A stretch of DNA of 64,000 nucleotides from NCBI RefSeq assembly GCF_040741455.2, contig NZ_CP160328.2, positions 1,116,001 to 1,180,000 of the forward strand, in the 5' to 3' direction. Below, one piece after another: positions 19,215-28,900 of this stretch. How positions within the stretch are numbered: the stretch's first letter is position 1; every line of letters begins with the position of its first letter. Below the pieces are notes generated by a model. That model saw only the letters and a program-made list of their open reading frames with translations, was not told the origin of the DNA and made no database searches. The DNA comes from Snodgrassella alvi. GTDB taxonomy: Bacteria > Pseudomonadota > Gammaproteobacteria > Burkholderiales > Neisseriaceae. A program made the translations under genes and the position numbers.

Positions 19215-19619
19215 TTAACGGCAATCCTTGTTTTTAGTAGTTGGGACCAGAGAAAAATAATATAGCAATTCTTTACTTCCATAGGGAATATCACGTATTC
19301 CTACATATTTACCGTTAAATTTCCCGATATATGAATACTCAAGTCCTTGCGCATATGTTCCTCCAGGAAATTTTTCATTTAGATAATCTAACTCTGCTTG
19401 CAATCCTTTATGATGTACTAATTGAAATATGGGCTTATTACCATTAATTATATTTAACTTTTCTTTTTCATAGTTATCTATACTTTCTCTTTCTTTTATA
19501 TAAAGTTAATTTCTTTCTCATAATTATCAAGCAAATCATCATCAGGAAGAGCGACATTAATTACCTCTCCATTTGATAATTTTTTTAAATGTTCAATAAC
19601 GTTATTTAGATCACTCATT
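19215..19619 (-). pseudogene. Frameshifted free-standing relative of the active CdiA toxin tail
   Basis: ATG at 19619 with a strong AGGAG before it begins MSDLNNVIEHLKKLSNGE ... YEKEINFI, stopping at a TAA. The neighbouring frame continues as IKERESIDNYEKEKL ... LVHHKGLQAELDYLNEKFPGG ... and ends at 19215. The second part parallels the end of the CdiA tip (NLARNAEYQYLKEKYPDN, then FVTKWKGMDV and TYYTYEQ). One indel separates the two frames. It is probably the remains of an older toxin whose immunity gene is at 18522-19145. Confidence 0.55.
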
Positions 19620-19687
19620 GATACTCCTATTATTTAAAATCATTTGCTCTATTTTTCCAATAATTAGAGCGCCATTTGTTAAACTGA

Positions 19688-20040
19688 TTACGATTTATTC
19701 CCGAAAGAAATAGTGTTTGGATTAATATGAATATTTGAATGATTTTCCTTATGAAACGATTGTGTAATTTCTGATATAGTACCATCTTGTCTTTGAGTCA
19801 TATTTTGTACTACTGTTTTTTTCAGCGTTTCATTTATTTTTCTTTCCTGTGCATTAAGCTTGCTTTCTCCTTTACTGTTAATTAAGGTATTATTCTCTAC
19901 TGCATTTTGCCCAAGCTCTCCCGCTATCTGCGCATTGCTCAGTGATCCTCCGCTTAGTCCCCCTGCTACTGTCCTTATCGCTGACGATAGGTCTTTTATG
20001 CTTCCTTTTACGTTTTCCTGCAGATGGTAGATTTCCCGCT
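19688..20040 (-). pseudogene. CdiA pretoxin fragment with canonical VENN motif (module B)
   Basis: The minus strand encodes KGSIKDLSSAIRTVAGG ... GELGQNAVENN, with VENN at 19889-19900, then a short tail (INSKGESKLNAQERKINETL ... HINPNTISFGNKS) to a stop at 19688. This pretoxin sequence differs from that of the resident cdiA (VDNN type), so it comes from another CdiA lineage. It begins abruptly next to the kptA start. Confidence 0.7.
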
Positions 20041-20069
20041 ACAATGTGGGAATTATTCAGGAAATAAAT

Positions 20070-20615
20070 ATGAGCAAACAACTAGATAAAATAAGTAAAT
20101 TTTTAAGCTATATTTTGAGACATCAACCAGAAGCTATTGGAATCACAATAGATTCTGATGGTTGGGTCAATATCGATAGTCTAATCATGCAAGCTAATCA
20201 ACATGGAGAACCTCTAACTAGAGAGTTGATTGAGCAAATTGTTAAAACAAGTGATAAAAAACGTTTTACGATTTCGGATGATGGTCTAAAAATACGTGCA
20301 GCACAAGGACATTCAACTCAACAAGTAAAAATTAACCATGTAGAACAAATACCTCCAGAGTTTTTATATCATGGCACTGCAACCCGATTTATTGATTCCA
20401 TTAAAAAACAAGGATTAGTTGCTGGTAGTCGTCATTATGTTCATTTATCTGGTGATGAGAAGACAGCTAATAAAGTCGGAGAAAGACATGGGAAACCGAT
20501 AGTATTAAAAGTAAAAACCTTGCAGATGTATCAACAAGGTTTTAAATTTTATTTGGCTGATAACGGTGTTTGGTTAACTAATACTGTTCCTAATACTTTT
20601 TTAATATTTGATTAA
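20070..20615 (+). CDS. kptA: KptA, RNA 2'-phosphotransferase (Tpt1 family)
   Basis: A 181-residue Tpt1/KptA protein. It has the winged-helix half ([17 protein letters not shown] ... GWVNIDSL) and the ADP-ribosyltransferase-like half (LYHGTATRF ... [11 protein letters not shown]). The Arg-His-Arg-Arg set is visible as R17-H18, R65 and R121. The family moves an internal RNA 2'-phosphate onto NAD+; its bacterial substrate is not established. I chose ATG 20070 over GTG 20046 because AGGAA lies just ahead. It is the only plus-strand gene in the cdi archive; its stop overlaps the end of the SUKH-like gene by 3 bp. Confidence 0.93.
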   Translation: MSKQLDKISKFLSYILRHQPEAIGITIDSDGWVNIDSLIMQANQHGEPLTRELIEQIVKTSDKKRFTISDDGLKIRAAQGHSTQQVKINHVEQIPPEFLYHGTATRFIDSIKKQGLVAGSRHYVHLSGDEKTANKVGERHGKPIVLKVKTLQMYQQGFKFYLADNGVWLTNTVPNTFLIFD

Positions 20616-21010
20616 ATCTTATCTAATTCAGCCATTTCAGCTTTATATTGGGCTGATTCTTCTTTGGCTTGTTTTAACCATTCATCAAAATTACAAACAC
20701 TACCTCTGTTTTCCCATCCAGAAGAAGCAAAAGCATGAACAAAGTATACTTTAGGATTTCCTGATTTATCCGAGCCATCAAAACAAACAATATCATCAGT
20801 ATTAGACGCCTTGGCAAATGGTATCAATTTTCTAGTTGGATATTGTTTTTTTAATTCAAATAACCATTGTTTAGCAAAATTTTCAAATTCATATAAAAAC
20901 CACCATGGCTCTAAATCAAGAACGTCTTGTTTAGAACAAATTTTTAAAAAAGACAAAGGATATTTAAACCCTTCAGGTAATTCTTCTTTCGAATACAAGT
21001 AATGAGCCAT
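20612..21010 (-). CDS. SUKH/SMI1-KNR4-type immunity protein of module A
   Basis: A 132-residue soluble protein. The pattern [62 protein letters not shown] fits the SUKH (SMI1/KNR4) superfamily of immunity proteins. It starts 5 bp after the stop of the toxin module at 21016, so it should be that toxin's immunity partner. Intact. Confidence 0.75.
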   Translation of the reverse strand: MAHYLYSKEELPEGFKYPLSFLKICSKQDVLDLEPWWFLYEFENFAKQWLFELKKQYPTRKLIPFAKASNTDDIVCFDGSDKSGNPKVYFVHAFASSGWENRGSVCNFDEWLKQAKEESAQYKAEMAELDKI

Positions 21011-21015
21011 ATTTA

Positions 21016-21936
21016 TTATTCTTTAGGTTTACCACTAATGCGAGGGGGAGCATTTGAACCAAATGGATTATTTTTACTAAATCCACCTGACTGTTTATTA
21101 AGCCTTCCAGTTATTGCTTTTCTCCAAGTTATAGGTATAAACCCTTTTTTGGGATCAGAAAATCTATTTACTTCAGATGGTGAAAGCTTATCATTAAAAT
21201 TTCTATCATTAGCTTTAATATCTATACCAGCTTCTCTAGCTGCTGCTATTCTTGTGTTATCCATACTTGTAAATTTGCCGTCAGGCATTTTAATTACATC
21301 AACTGGATCTCTTTTCCAACCATTAGTTTTCAAGTTTGTAACAAGATCGTCATAAGTATATTTCATATCAGTTCCTCGTTCTACTTTATTATAAGAAACC
21401 GTATTCTGTAAGAATCTAATTTTATTAGGATTTAGATTAGATATATTATTGACTGCCCCCTTTCCGGCATTCCCACCCACTCCTTTTCTAATTTTATCTT
21501 CCTTTATTAGATTAGCCACATTTTCTTTTTGCTTAACCATTTCTGCTACATTTCCTGCCTCTATCGCTTTTTCATAGGCTTTTTGTGCAGTATGCATTTT
21601 TTTAGCCAAATCACCAACAAGTGGCACTACTCCAATTGTGGCAAATACATAATCCCCAACCGTCTCTGCTTCATACAATCCCTTTATATCTCCTATTATT
21701 GGTATAAAATCTATTACATTGCTTATAATAAACTTAGCTCCATACTTTTGAACTTCTTCTCTTTTTCTTTGACATTCGCTTGAATTTAAGTTTTTACAAA
21801 TTAATTTGATAAATTTTTCTTCATTCAGCTTTATAGTTTTTTCAGGAGTTGTTCCAAAATAAGGCCAATCATTATTGTTTAGGTTATTGTCCACAGCCGT
21901 ATGCGCAGCCTGATTACCCTGTGCTGCATTTACCAT
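21016..21936 (-). CDS. Displaced CdiA C-terminal module A: linker plus ParB-like toxin tip
   Basis: A 306-residue frame. It begins in the pretoxin repeat (NAAQGNQAAH, VDNN) and continues through the linker shared with module C (NNNDWPYFGTTPEK ... GNAGKG). It ends in a unique tip (DDLVTNLKTNGWKRDPVDVI, KMPDGKFTSMDNTRIAAAR, EAGIDIKA), which resembles ParB/sulfiredoxin-fold polymorphic toxins (by eye). The tip is unbroken, but the join to the upstream pretoxin is out of frame, so this is a silent cassette or an internal-start product. It is paired with the SUKH-type gene at 20612. Confidence 0.65.
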   Translation of the reverse strand: MVNAAQGNQAAHTAVDNNLNNNDWPYFGTTPEKTIKLNEEKFIKLICKNLNSSECQRKREEVQKYGAKFIISNVIDFIPIIGDIKGLYEAETVGDYVFATIGVVPLVGDLAKKMHTAQKAYEKAIEAGNVAEMVKQKENVANLIKEDKIRKGVGGNAGKGAVNNISNLNPNKIRFLQNTVSYNKVERGTDMKYTYDDLVTNLKTNGWKRDPVDVIKMPDGKFTSMDNTRIAAAREAGIDIKANDRNFNDKLSPSEVNRFSDPKKGFIPITWRKAITGRLNKQSGGFSKNNPFGSNAPPRISGKPKE

Positions 21937-22262
21937 ACTGTCGCTCCTGTCGCTGCAGCGATCAGGCCTGCTATGGCTGAAATTGTGGCTTTTTCATCAG
22001 CGGTTAAATCCACTGTTTTTTTGCCATATAGACATTGTGACAGTATTGGAGTAATTGCCTCTGCCCCAGCTGTCGCCAAGTCTCCAGCAAGGCCATCATT
22101 TCCTCCGGCTGCGGCTACTGCTATTCCTAACATGGCATTATGTGCTGTTTCATGACCGGCGGTTAACTCATCTTTAACTCCTGTAATCTGGTTTTTATGA
22201 GCCTAAATTTTGATGTACTGTCCAATTTGATACGAAAGTACTATGCTGGCCGTAGCGCAGAT
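21930..22262 (-). pseudogene. Diverged CdiA pretoxin remnant upstream of module A
   Basis: The minus strand reads GIICATASIVLSYQIGQYIKI, stop, then VKDELTAGHETAHNAMLGIAVAAAGGND ... DLTADEKATISAIAGLIAAATGATV. This parallels the cdiA pretoxin (GGILAATASPVVSYQIGQYF ... AGAATGAVAGGS) at lower similarity. A small deletion at about 21940 throws the frame off before VNAAQGN. Confidence 0.7.
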
Positions 22263-22274
22263 AATGCCTCTTAA

Positions 22275-22919
22275 TTAATCGTCAGGTACGCAATCATCAA
22301 ATCCGAACCCTTTTATTCTACAAAATGGTAATCCTCTTTGTCTTTTTTCTTCATAAATAATTACTCTATTAATAAAATCAGTATTAAATCCATTTGCCAG
22401 CATATAGTTTCCAAAGAGTCGTCCAATATATTTGGTTTTTAGAATAGATGGTGGTACCGGATTTGTCGTACACAAATTACTTATATCTTTAATATTCACC
22501 TGTTTTACTGAAAATATATTATCTTTATGACAATCTTTCTTATCTGAGTACAAATCTGTACATGAAGCCTTAAGCAATCTTAAAAGTTCATCTGGTGAGT
22601 AATATCCCGGTTTAAAAATGGTAATAACATTGTTATTAATAATATCTATATAATCAAAATAATTATTTTTAAAATTTATTTTGATCGTATAACTTCGATG
22701 ATTATCTCTCATTATGCCATAATAGATTCCATCTAAATCTTTATTTTTATTAGATACGTTTAAATCAGTAATGTAATGGAAGTCACCATTTATTTTCGAA
22801 CATATATTAGCTGTAGCGTTGTCTTTATAAAGTATAGCTTCTGTAACTAAGTCATGTGCCAAGACATTTTCTGCATAAACAAATATCAACATCATTGTAA
22901 AAACATAAATTCTTTTCAT
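22275..22919 (-). CDS. cdiI: CdiI: predicted periplasmic immunity protein for the active CdiA toxin
   Basis: A 214-residue protein directly after cdiA (32-bp gap, GGAGAG ribosome binding site). A clear signal peptide (MKRIYVFTMMLIFVYAENVLA, cut before HDL) leads to a mature part with DGIYYGIMRDNHRSYTIKIN, six or more cysteines and FGNYMLANGFNTDFINRVI. It has no membrane anchor. Paralogues lie at 18522 (intact) and 17638 (broken). Position makes it the cognate immunity protein. A secreted immunity protein implies that the toxin acts in the periplasm or on the inner membrane. I do not know the family. Confidence 0.7.
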   Translation of the reverse strand: MKRIYVFTMMLIFVYAENVLAHDLVTEAILYKDNATANICSKINGDFHYITDLNVSNKNKDLDGIYYGIMRDNHRSYTIKINFKNNYFDYIDIINNNVITIFKPGYYSPDELLRLLKASCTDLYSDKKDCHKDNIFSVKQVNIKDISNLCTTNPVPPSILKTKYIGRLFGNYMLANGFNTDFINRVIIYEEKRQRGLPFCRIKGFGFDDCVPDD

Positions 22920-22951
22920 TTTTGCTCTCCAATTAGGCTTTATTTTTAAAT

Positions 22952-25900
22952 TCAGTTTCGTTTTGTGTTTTTATCCTCGATAACTGTGGCAATCGGCTTT
23001 AGGGGATATTCATATTTTTTTGTACTATCCTGTTCATAAGTATAGTATGTTTTTACAACTTTATCTCCAAAATCATGTGTGAACTGAATGACATCCATTC
23101 CTTTCCATTTGGTTACAAAAGGTTTTGTTTCTTTGTCAGGATGAATTACGTTATCTGGGTATTTCTCTTTCAGATATTGATACTCTGCATTTCTCGCTAG
23201 ATTATGAGATGGCATGAAGATATTTTCTTTTTTATATTCATTTTTTATAGTACCATCATCATTAAATATCTCAGATTTAATTTGCTCATAATTTTCTGTT
23301 TCAAATCTTTCTTTTGTTAAATGTAGTATAAATAAATACAATGCTTCAGTATCTGAATTATCAAAAAATTCCTTTGTGACATTTACATCACCAGTAGAAT
23401 AATCATCAACTGTCGTGTGATTTTTAACTATATATTTTGGATCAGAAATCAATCTTAAATATATATCCTCATTCTTATTGATTGCATCTATTATTGTTTT
23501 ATTCGCCACATCTGTGGGGTTTAGAGTACCTCCTTTAGGGTTATCCGATACTAATACAGGTGGATTTTGAGTATCATCATAATGATAACCATCAATTACG
23601 ATTCTATTCTTTTCGTCTATTTTATACTTATACTGTTTTTGTGCTTTATTTAATAAATCCAGATAACGTTTTTTAGCGGCTTTGTCACCGGTGACTATCA
23701 GCCGATTATTATCCACAGCCGCATGCGCAGCCTGATTACCCTGCGCTGCATCTGCCATACTTCCACCCGCTACCGCTCCCGTAGCCGCTCCTGCCAGTCC
23801 TGATATTGCTGATACAGTTGCTTTCTCTTCTGCCGTTAAATCCTTTGGTTCTTTGTCATACAGCCATTTCGATACCACTGGACCTATCGCCTCTGATCCT
23901 CCTGCCGCCAATGCTCCTGCCAATGCATCATTCCCTCCTGCTGCCGCTACCGCTGCACCTAATACTGCATGTGCCACCAGATGAGCTGTGCTGCCTTCAG
24001 CTTCTTTGCCTTTAAAGTATTGGCCTATCTGATAGGAAACCACCGGACTGGCTGTGGCTGCCAATATGCCCCCTACGCTATTGGTTGGTGCGGCCAATCC
24101 TGCTCCGATGGCATTCAGCAGTAAGCCGCCTGTGTTCCATTGCGACAGTTCTTTTTCGTATTGTTCCCGCTCTGATAAGGTCAGGTTTTCGTCTTTCAGT
24201 TTTTCTTTCAGGCTATCCTTTTTGCTGTTTATCATTGCTGAGGTAGCCTGTATATTGGCGCTGAATTCCTGTGTGACTTCACGCTGTGTATCCAGCTCTT
24301 TCTGAACTTTGTCTTTGTCAAAGTTGTTGCTCAGGTAGCCGGCTTTATCCGCATAGTTGTCGCTGCTGGTATCGGTATGAATTCCAGCTATGGTTTCGGC
24401 TACACTTTTTCCGGTTTTCTGCTGCTGGGCAGCAGCATCTGTAATGATGATGTTGCCAGTATTGATGCCGCTGTGGGTGGTACTGCTGCTATGGCCACTA
24501 TCGTGTCCGAAGCCAAGGGACTTGCTGGCACCCGTTTCCCCCTGATTAGCCAGGTTAATCTTGTCATTACTAGTAGGCTGTTTTTGTCCCAGTGTTGATC
24601 CACTAACGCTGCCACTGGCACCGATACCAATACTGCTACCACTGTAATCACTATGATTATGAATATCACTACTGGTCAGGCTGCCGGTAATTACTTGGTT
24701 TTTGCCTGCCGCTTCGGCTGCTGCTGTAGAGGTGATGATGGCACCTTTGAGGTCGGTATTACCTTTGATGTTGAGCTGGTAGCCGTTGTCACCGGCAATG
24801 ATGCCGCTTTGTTCTGTTACAGCAGCATAATCGGCTTTGATTTTGCTTTTACTGAAGCTGGCAGAGGCAGAGGCGCCATAGCCTACGGTGACCTGCCCGC
24901 TGATATTCTGCTGTTTGCTGTTGTATTTGGCGGTGTCCTGCAAGCTTTCGATATTTAGTTCGGCTGCATCAATCTGTACGCCTTTACCTGCTACCTGTGC
25001 GCCTTTGATGTTGGTGGCTCCGCCGCTGGTGAGGCTGGTGTTGCCGCTGCTGCTTCCGATATGGCTGTTGCGGTAGCTGGTTTCGTCGCCATTGCCATGT
25101 CCTTTGCCGGCATTCACTCCGGCAGTAATACCTAACTTTGGACCACCTGAACCAATGCCGATGGTGGCACCGGCATTCCAGCCACTGGATTTGTTGCTGC
25201 TGCGCTCGCTGTGGTTTTGTTCGGCCGCCAGCAGGTTGATTTCGTTGTCTGCCTGTAAGTGTGTACCTTGTTTGCCATTGACATCTGAGCCAATGATGTT
25301 GATGTTGGAATCCTGTCCGGCTCCGGTTGCCAGTAGGTTGACTTCACCACCGGCATTAATCTGGCTGGCGGCGGCGACGCTGTCGCGGCTGTGGGTTTCA
25401 CTGCGGCTTTTTTGCTGGCCTACGGTGATGCTGACGCTGACATTGGTGGCGTTTTGTGGATTGTTGGCCAGGTCGGCGGCGGCATTGCCGGCTTTATACA
25501 AGTCTACGCCGGCATTGAAGGCTGCCATGGCGTTGACGCGCGCGTTTTTGCTTTCGCCTATGCGATTTACGGCGGTGCTGGCTGTTTGGATGGCATTGAC
25601 TATGGGTACGTTGACGGCTACGGTAAGGCCGCTTTTTTCGAAGGTATGGATGTTGTCTCGGCTGTACTGGTCTTCGGCTGCGTTGATGTCTATCTGTTTG
25701 GCTATGATGTTTACGTTACCTTGCGGGGAGGAAACGCTGCTGCCGGTTTGGGTATAGTGGTTGCCGGCTACAATGGTGGTGTCTCCGTTGAGGCTGCCAA
25801 CGCTGCTGCCGCTGTGGATGGTGCGGCGGCTGGTGGTGTCATCGGTTTCTTTCTGTTTCCCGATGCTAAAGCCGATGCCGCCACTACCCATTAGGCCGGA

Positions 25901-28900
25901 TTTGGTTTCTTTGTGGTATTCCTGATCTTGATACTGGTTGGACGCCGCTGTGATGTTAACATCCTGGCCGGCTTTCAGCACTGTGCCATTATCGGAGATG
26001 ATGTTGCTGCCACGGATGTTAATATCTTGATCACTACTGATGCTGACTTTGGCGCCGGTGATATTGCTGCCTACAGCTTCATCATAGTTGGCCCGCGATT
26101 GGTCAAGACTGGTTTTTTTGGACATTAGGCCGCTGGATTTGATGTAGACGGAGTGGTCTAGCTCGGTCTGTTGACGCCCTTCTATGATATTGACACCGTT
26201 TTTGCCGTGCAGGCTGACGTTGCCGTTTTCGCTGTTGATGTCGCCCTGCCGGATGTTGAACTGGTCTGCAGCCTGTATTTGTATATCACCGGCAGCACTG
26301 ATGCTGGTGCCGTTTTCGTTTTGATAGTGGTTTATCCAGTGGTTTTTGTCGCTGCTGCTGCCGTCTGTCATGTCGCGGCGGGTAGTAACGGTATTGAGGT
26401 CGATGCTACCGGCACTGCTGCTGAGCTGTGTAGTGCCATTATCTGCATTGTTGACGATGCTGGCGCCACGGGTAGTGATGCCGTGGGTACCGGCTACGCT
26501 GAGAACAGCGTCTTTGTCTCCGGTGACATACAGCCCAGCGGTGCGGTCGATAACGGTACCACCGTTGCGTTCATCGCCATAGCTGGCTGTGGTGGTGTTG
26601 AGGTTGATTTTATCGGCCTTGAGGCTGAGTAGGTCCTTACCTACTGCGGATCCGCCGTTGAAATTGATGCTGTCATTGGCGGTAAGGGCTACTTTGCTGC
26701 CGCTAAGCATGCCACTATTGTCAATATTCTGTGCCCCCAGACTGAGGATGTTCTGGCCGGCAATGCTGCCCTGATTGTTGATGTTGCCACTGTTTTGCAG
26801 GTTGATGTTGTGCGCACTGATTAGTGCGCCGGCTGTGGTCACGTCGTTATCACGTACTTTCAGGTAGATTTTGGGTACGAGTACGGTCTGCTGGCTGCCA
26901 TCGGCTAGGGTGACGGTCTGGTTGACCAGCCACACCATGTCGCTGGTAAGCTGTGCCATTTGCTCGGCACTTAATGCGACACCGGGGGTGATGTGAAACT
27001 GCTGTGCAAAGCTGATGCCGGCATTCATGAGTGCTTTGTACTGCTCTTCGTCATTACTGTAGCCTTCCAGCCGGCGGTAGCCGGTAAGCTGTGCTATCTG
27101 TTCGTTTATCAGTTTTTGTTCGTAATAGCCATCACCCAGCCGTTTTTGCATTCTGTCTGGGTTCTGCCCTAATGCGCTGAGCATGTAGTCGCTGCCGAGC
27201 CATTTTTTCATGTTGGTGAACGCTGGATCGGTTTCAACCAAATAGCCGCTGTTGGTGGGATTGATGTGGTACAGGCTGCTGTTGGGCAAGTTGGTATTGA
27301 AGCGGCTGAGACTTTGGATGCTTTGGTTGTGGTTTTCTGTCTGTGTCTGCGCTTTATCCTGTGGTTGCAGCTGATTGCCTGTTTTTGCCTGTTCGGCTTT
27401 GCCTTGATTGGCACTGATGCCGGCATGTTGCTGTACAACGCTTACTGGTGTGTCAAATTCATGGCTGGTTATGATGGTTTCGTTATATGGCTTTTCGCCT
27501 GTTTTTTTAATTTTACCGGAGCCCAGTTTGGGATTTTTATATTTGTATCCGCCCTGTTGACCATGATTTTCAACCCGCTGCTGGCCTTTGGTTTCTTGGT
27601 TTTCCAGATTGAGGCTGTCACCACCGGTCAGATTGCCACCGATGATGATACGGCTGTTGTTATTGACCCAGTGTTCGCCACTGATGGTTAGGTCGCCGCC
27701 GATGATGATTTCTGCTGGCTGGCTTTCGGTGACACGCTGTTTGTAGGTATCACTTTTATAGTCCCACCATTTTACGTCTTTAGCTGAGTATTTTTTCCAT
27801 TTTTTATTGGTGCCGTCATTGAATTTGAAACTGAGTTCTTTTTTTCCTTTTTTGAATTTTCCATCCACACCATCTACCCAGATTGCTGGATTGCCTTTTT
27901 CTTGTATCTGGAAGATTTTTTTACTGTTGTCGAGATATTCTTCTACAGCAAAATGATTATTCAGATTCTGTAGTTGCCGTACGGCGATGTTGCCATTTCC
28001 CTGCGCTTCGATGCGCGCGCTGCTGTTGAGCAGATTATCTGCCATGCCCACAGCCTGATGCTGTTGGTTTAGGCTGCCACCGATGGCGATGTCACCCTCG
28101 CTGGAAAGCAGGGCGTGTTCTTTGTTAACGATATCAGTTGCACCAATGTCCAGCCGCTGGCGTGCGGCTATCACTGCTGCTTTGGTTTCGGTGCCGCTGG
28201 TTTCTTCCTGATTGTATAAATCATGGCTGCCAATGGCGACATGGTTGCCATAGATGCGGCCGGTGCCGATGTTGTTGATGCTGTTTCCGGACTGTACTAG
28301 TGTGGTGCCGTTGCTGTTTATCAGGCCACGGTTGGTGATTTTGCTTTGTGCCTGTAATTCGGTTTGATTGTTGCTCTGAATGGTGCCGCTGGCCTGATTG
28401 TCGATATCGGCTGCCTGCAGACGCACGCTGTCGCCGCCACTAAGGGTATGGCTGTTGCTGATCGTCCCTTGGCTGCTGATAGTCAGGTTGTGACCGGCGG
28501 TGATGTCTGCATCGACGCTGAAGTTATCTGTTAATGCGATTTCTGCATCGTGGCCGGCGGCAATGGTGCCCGGGTTATTCAGATTTTGTGCTTGCAGGGT
28601 AAGATTCTGGCCGGCAATGATTTGTCCGTTCTGGCTGTTATCTATTTGCAAGGCGTTACCGCTGATATAAACGTCTTTTTGCGAGCTAATCTGTCCCTGC
28701 TGGTTGTTCAGGCTTTGGTTGATGCTGGTGCGCGTTTCTCCATTGGCACGTATGGCTCCGTGGTTGTTATTTAGTGTGTCAGCATTAATTTTTATGTTTT
28801 CTGCGTCTACTGTGCCTTGTTGGTTATTGAATCCGCTGCTGTGAATTTCTGCTTGCTGTGCAGCACTGATTTTACCCGCTGTGTTATCGATATTACCGGC

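Noticed and set aside
22952-23704. Naming the CdiA tip an M91-type metallopeptidase
   Set aside because: The layout is suggestive but HExxH is absent, so the family was not asserted.
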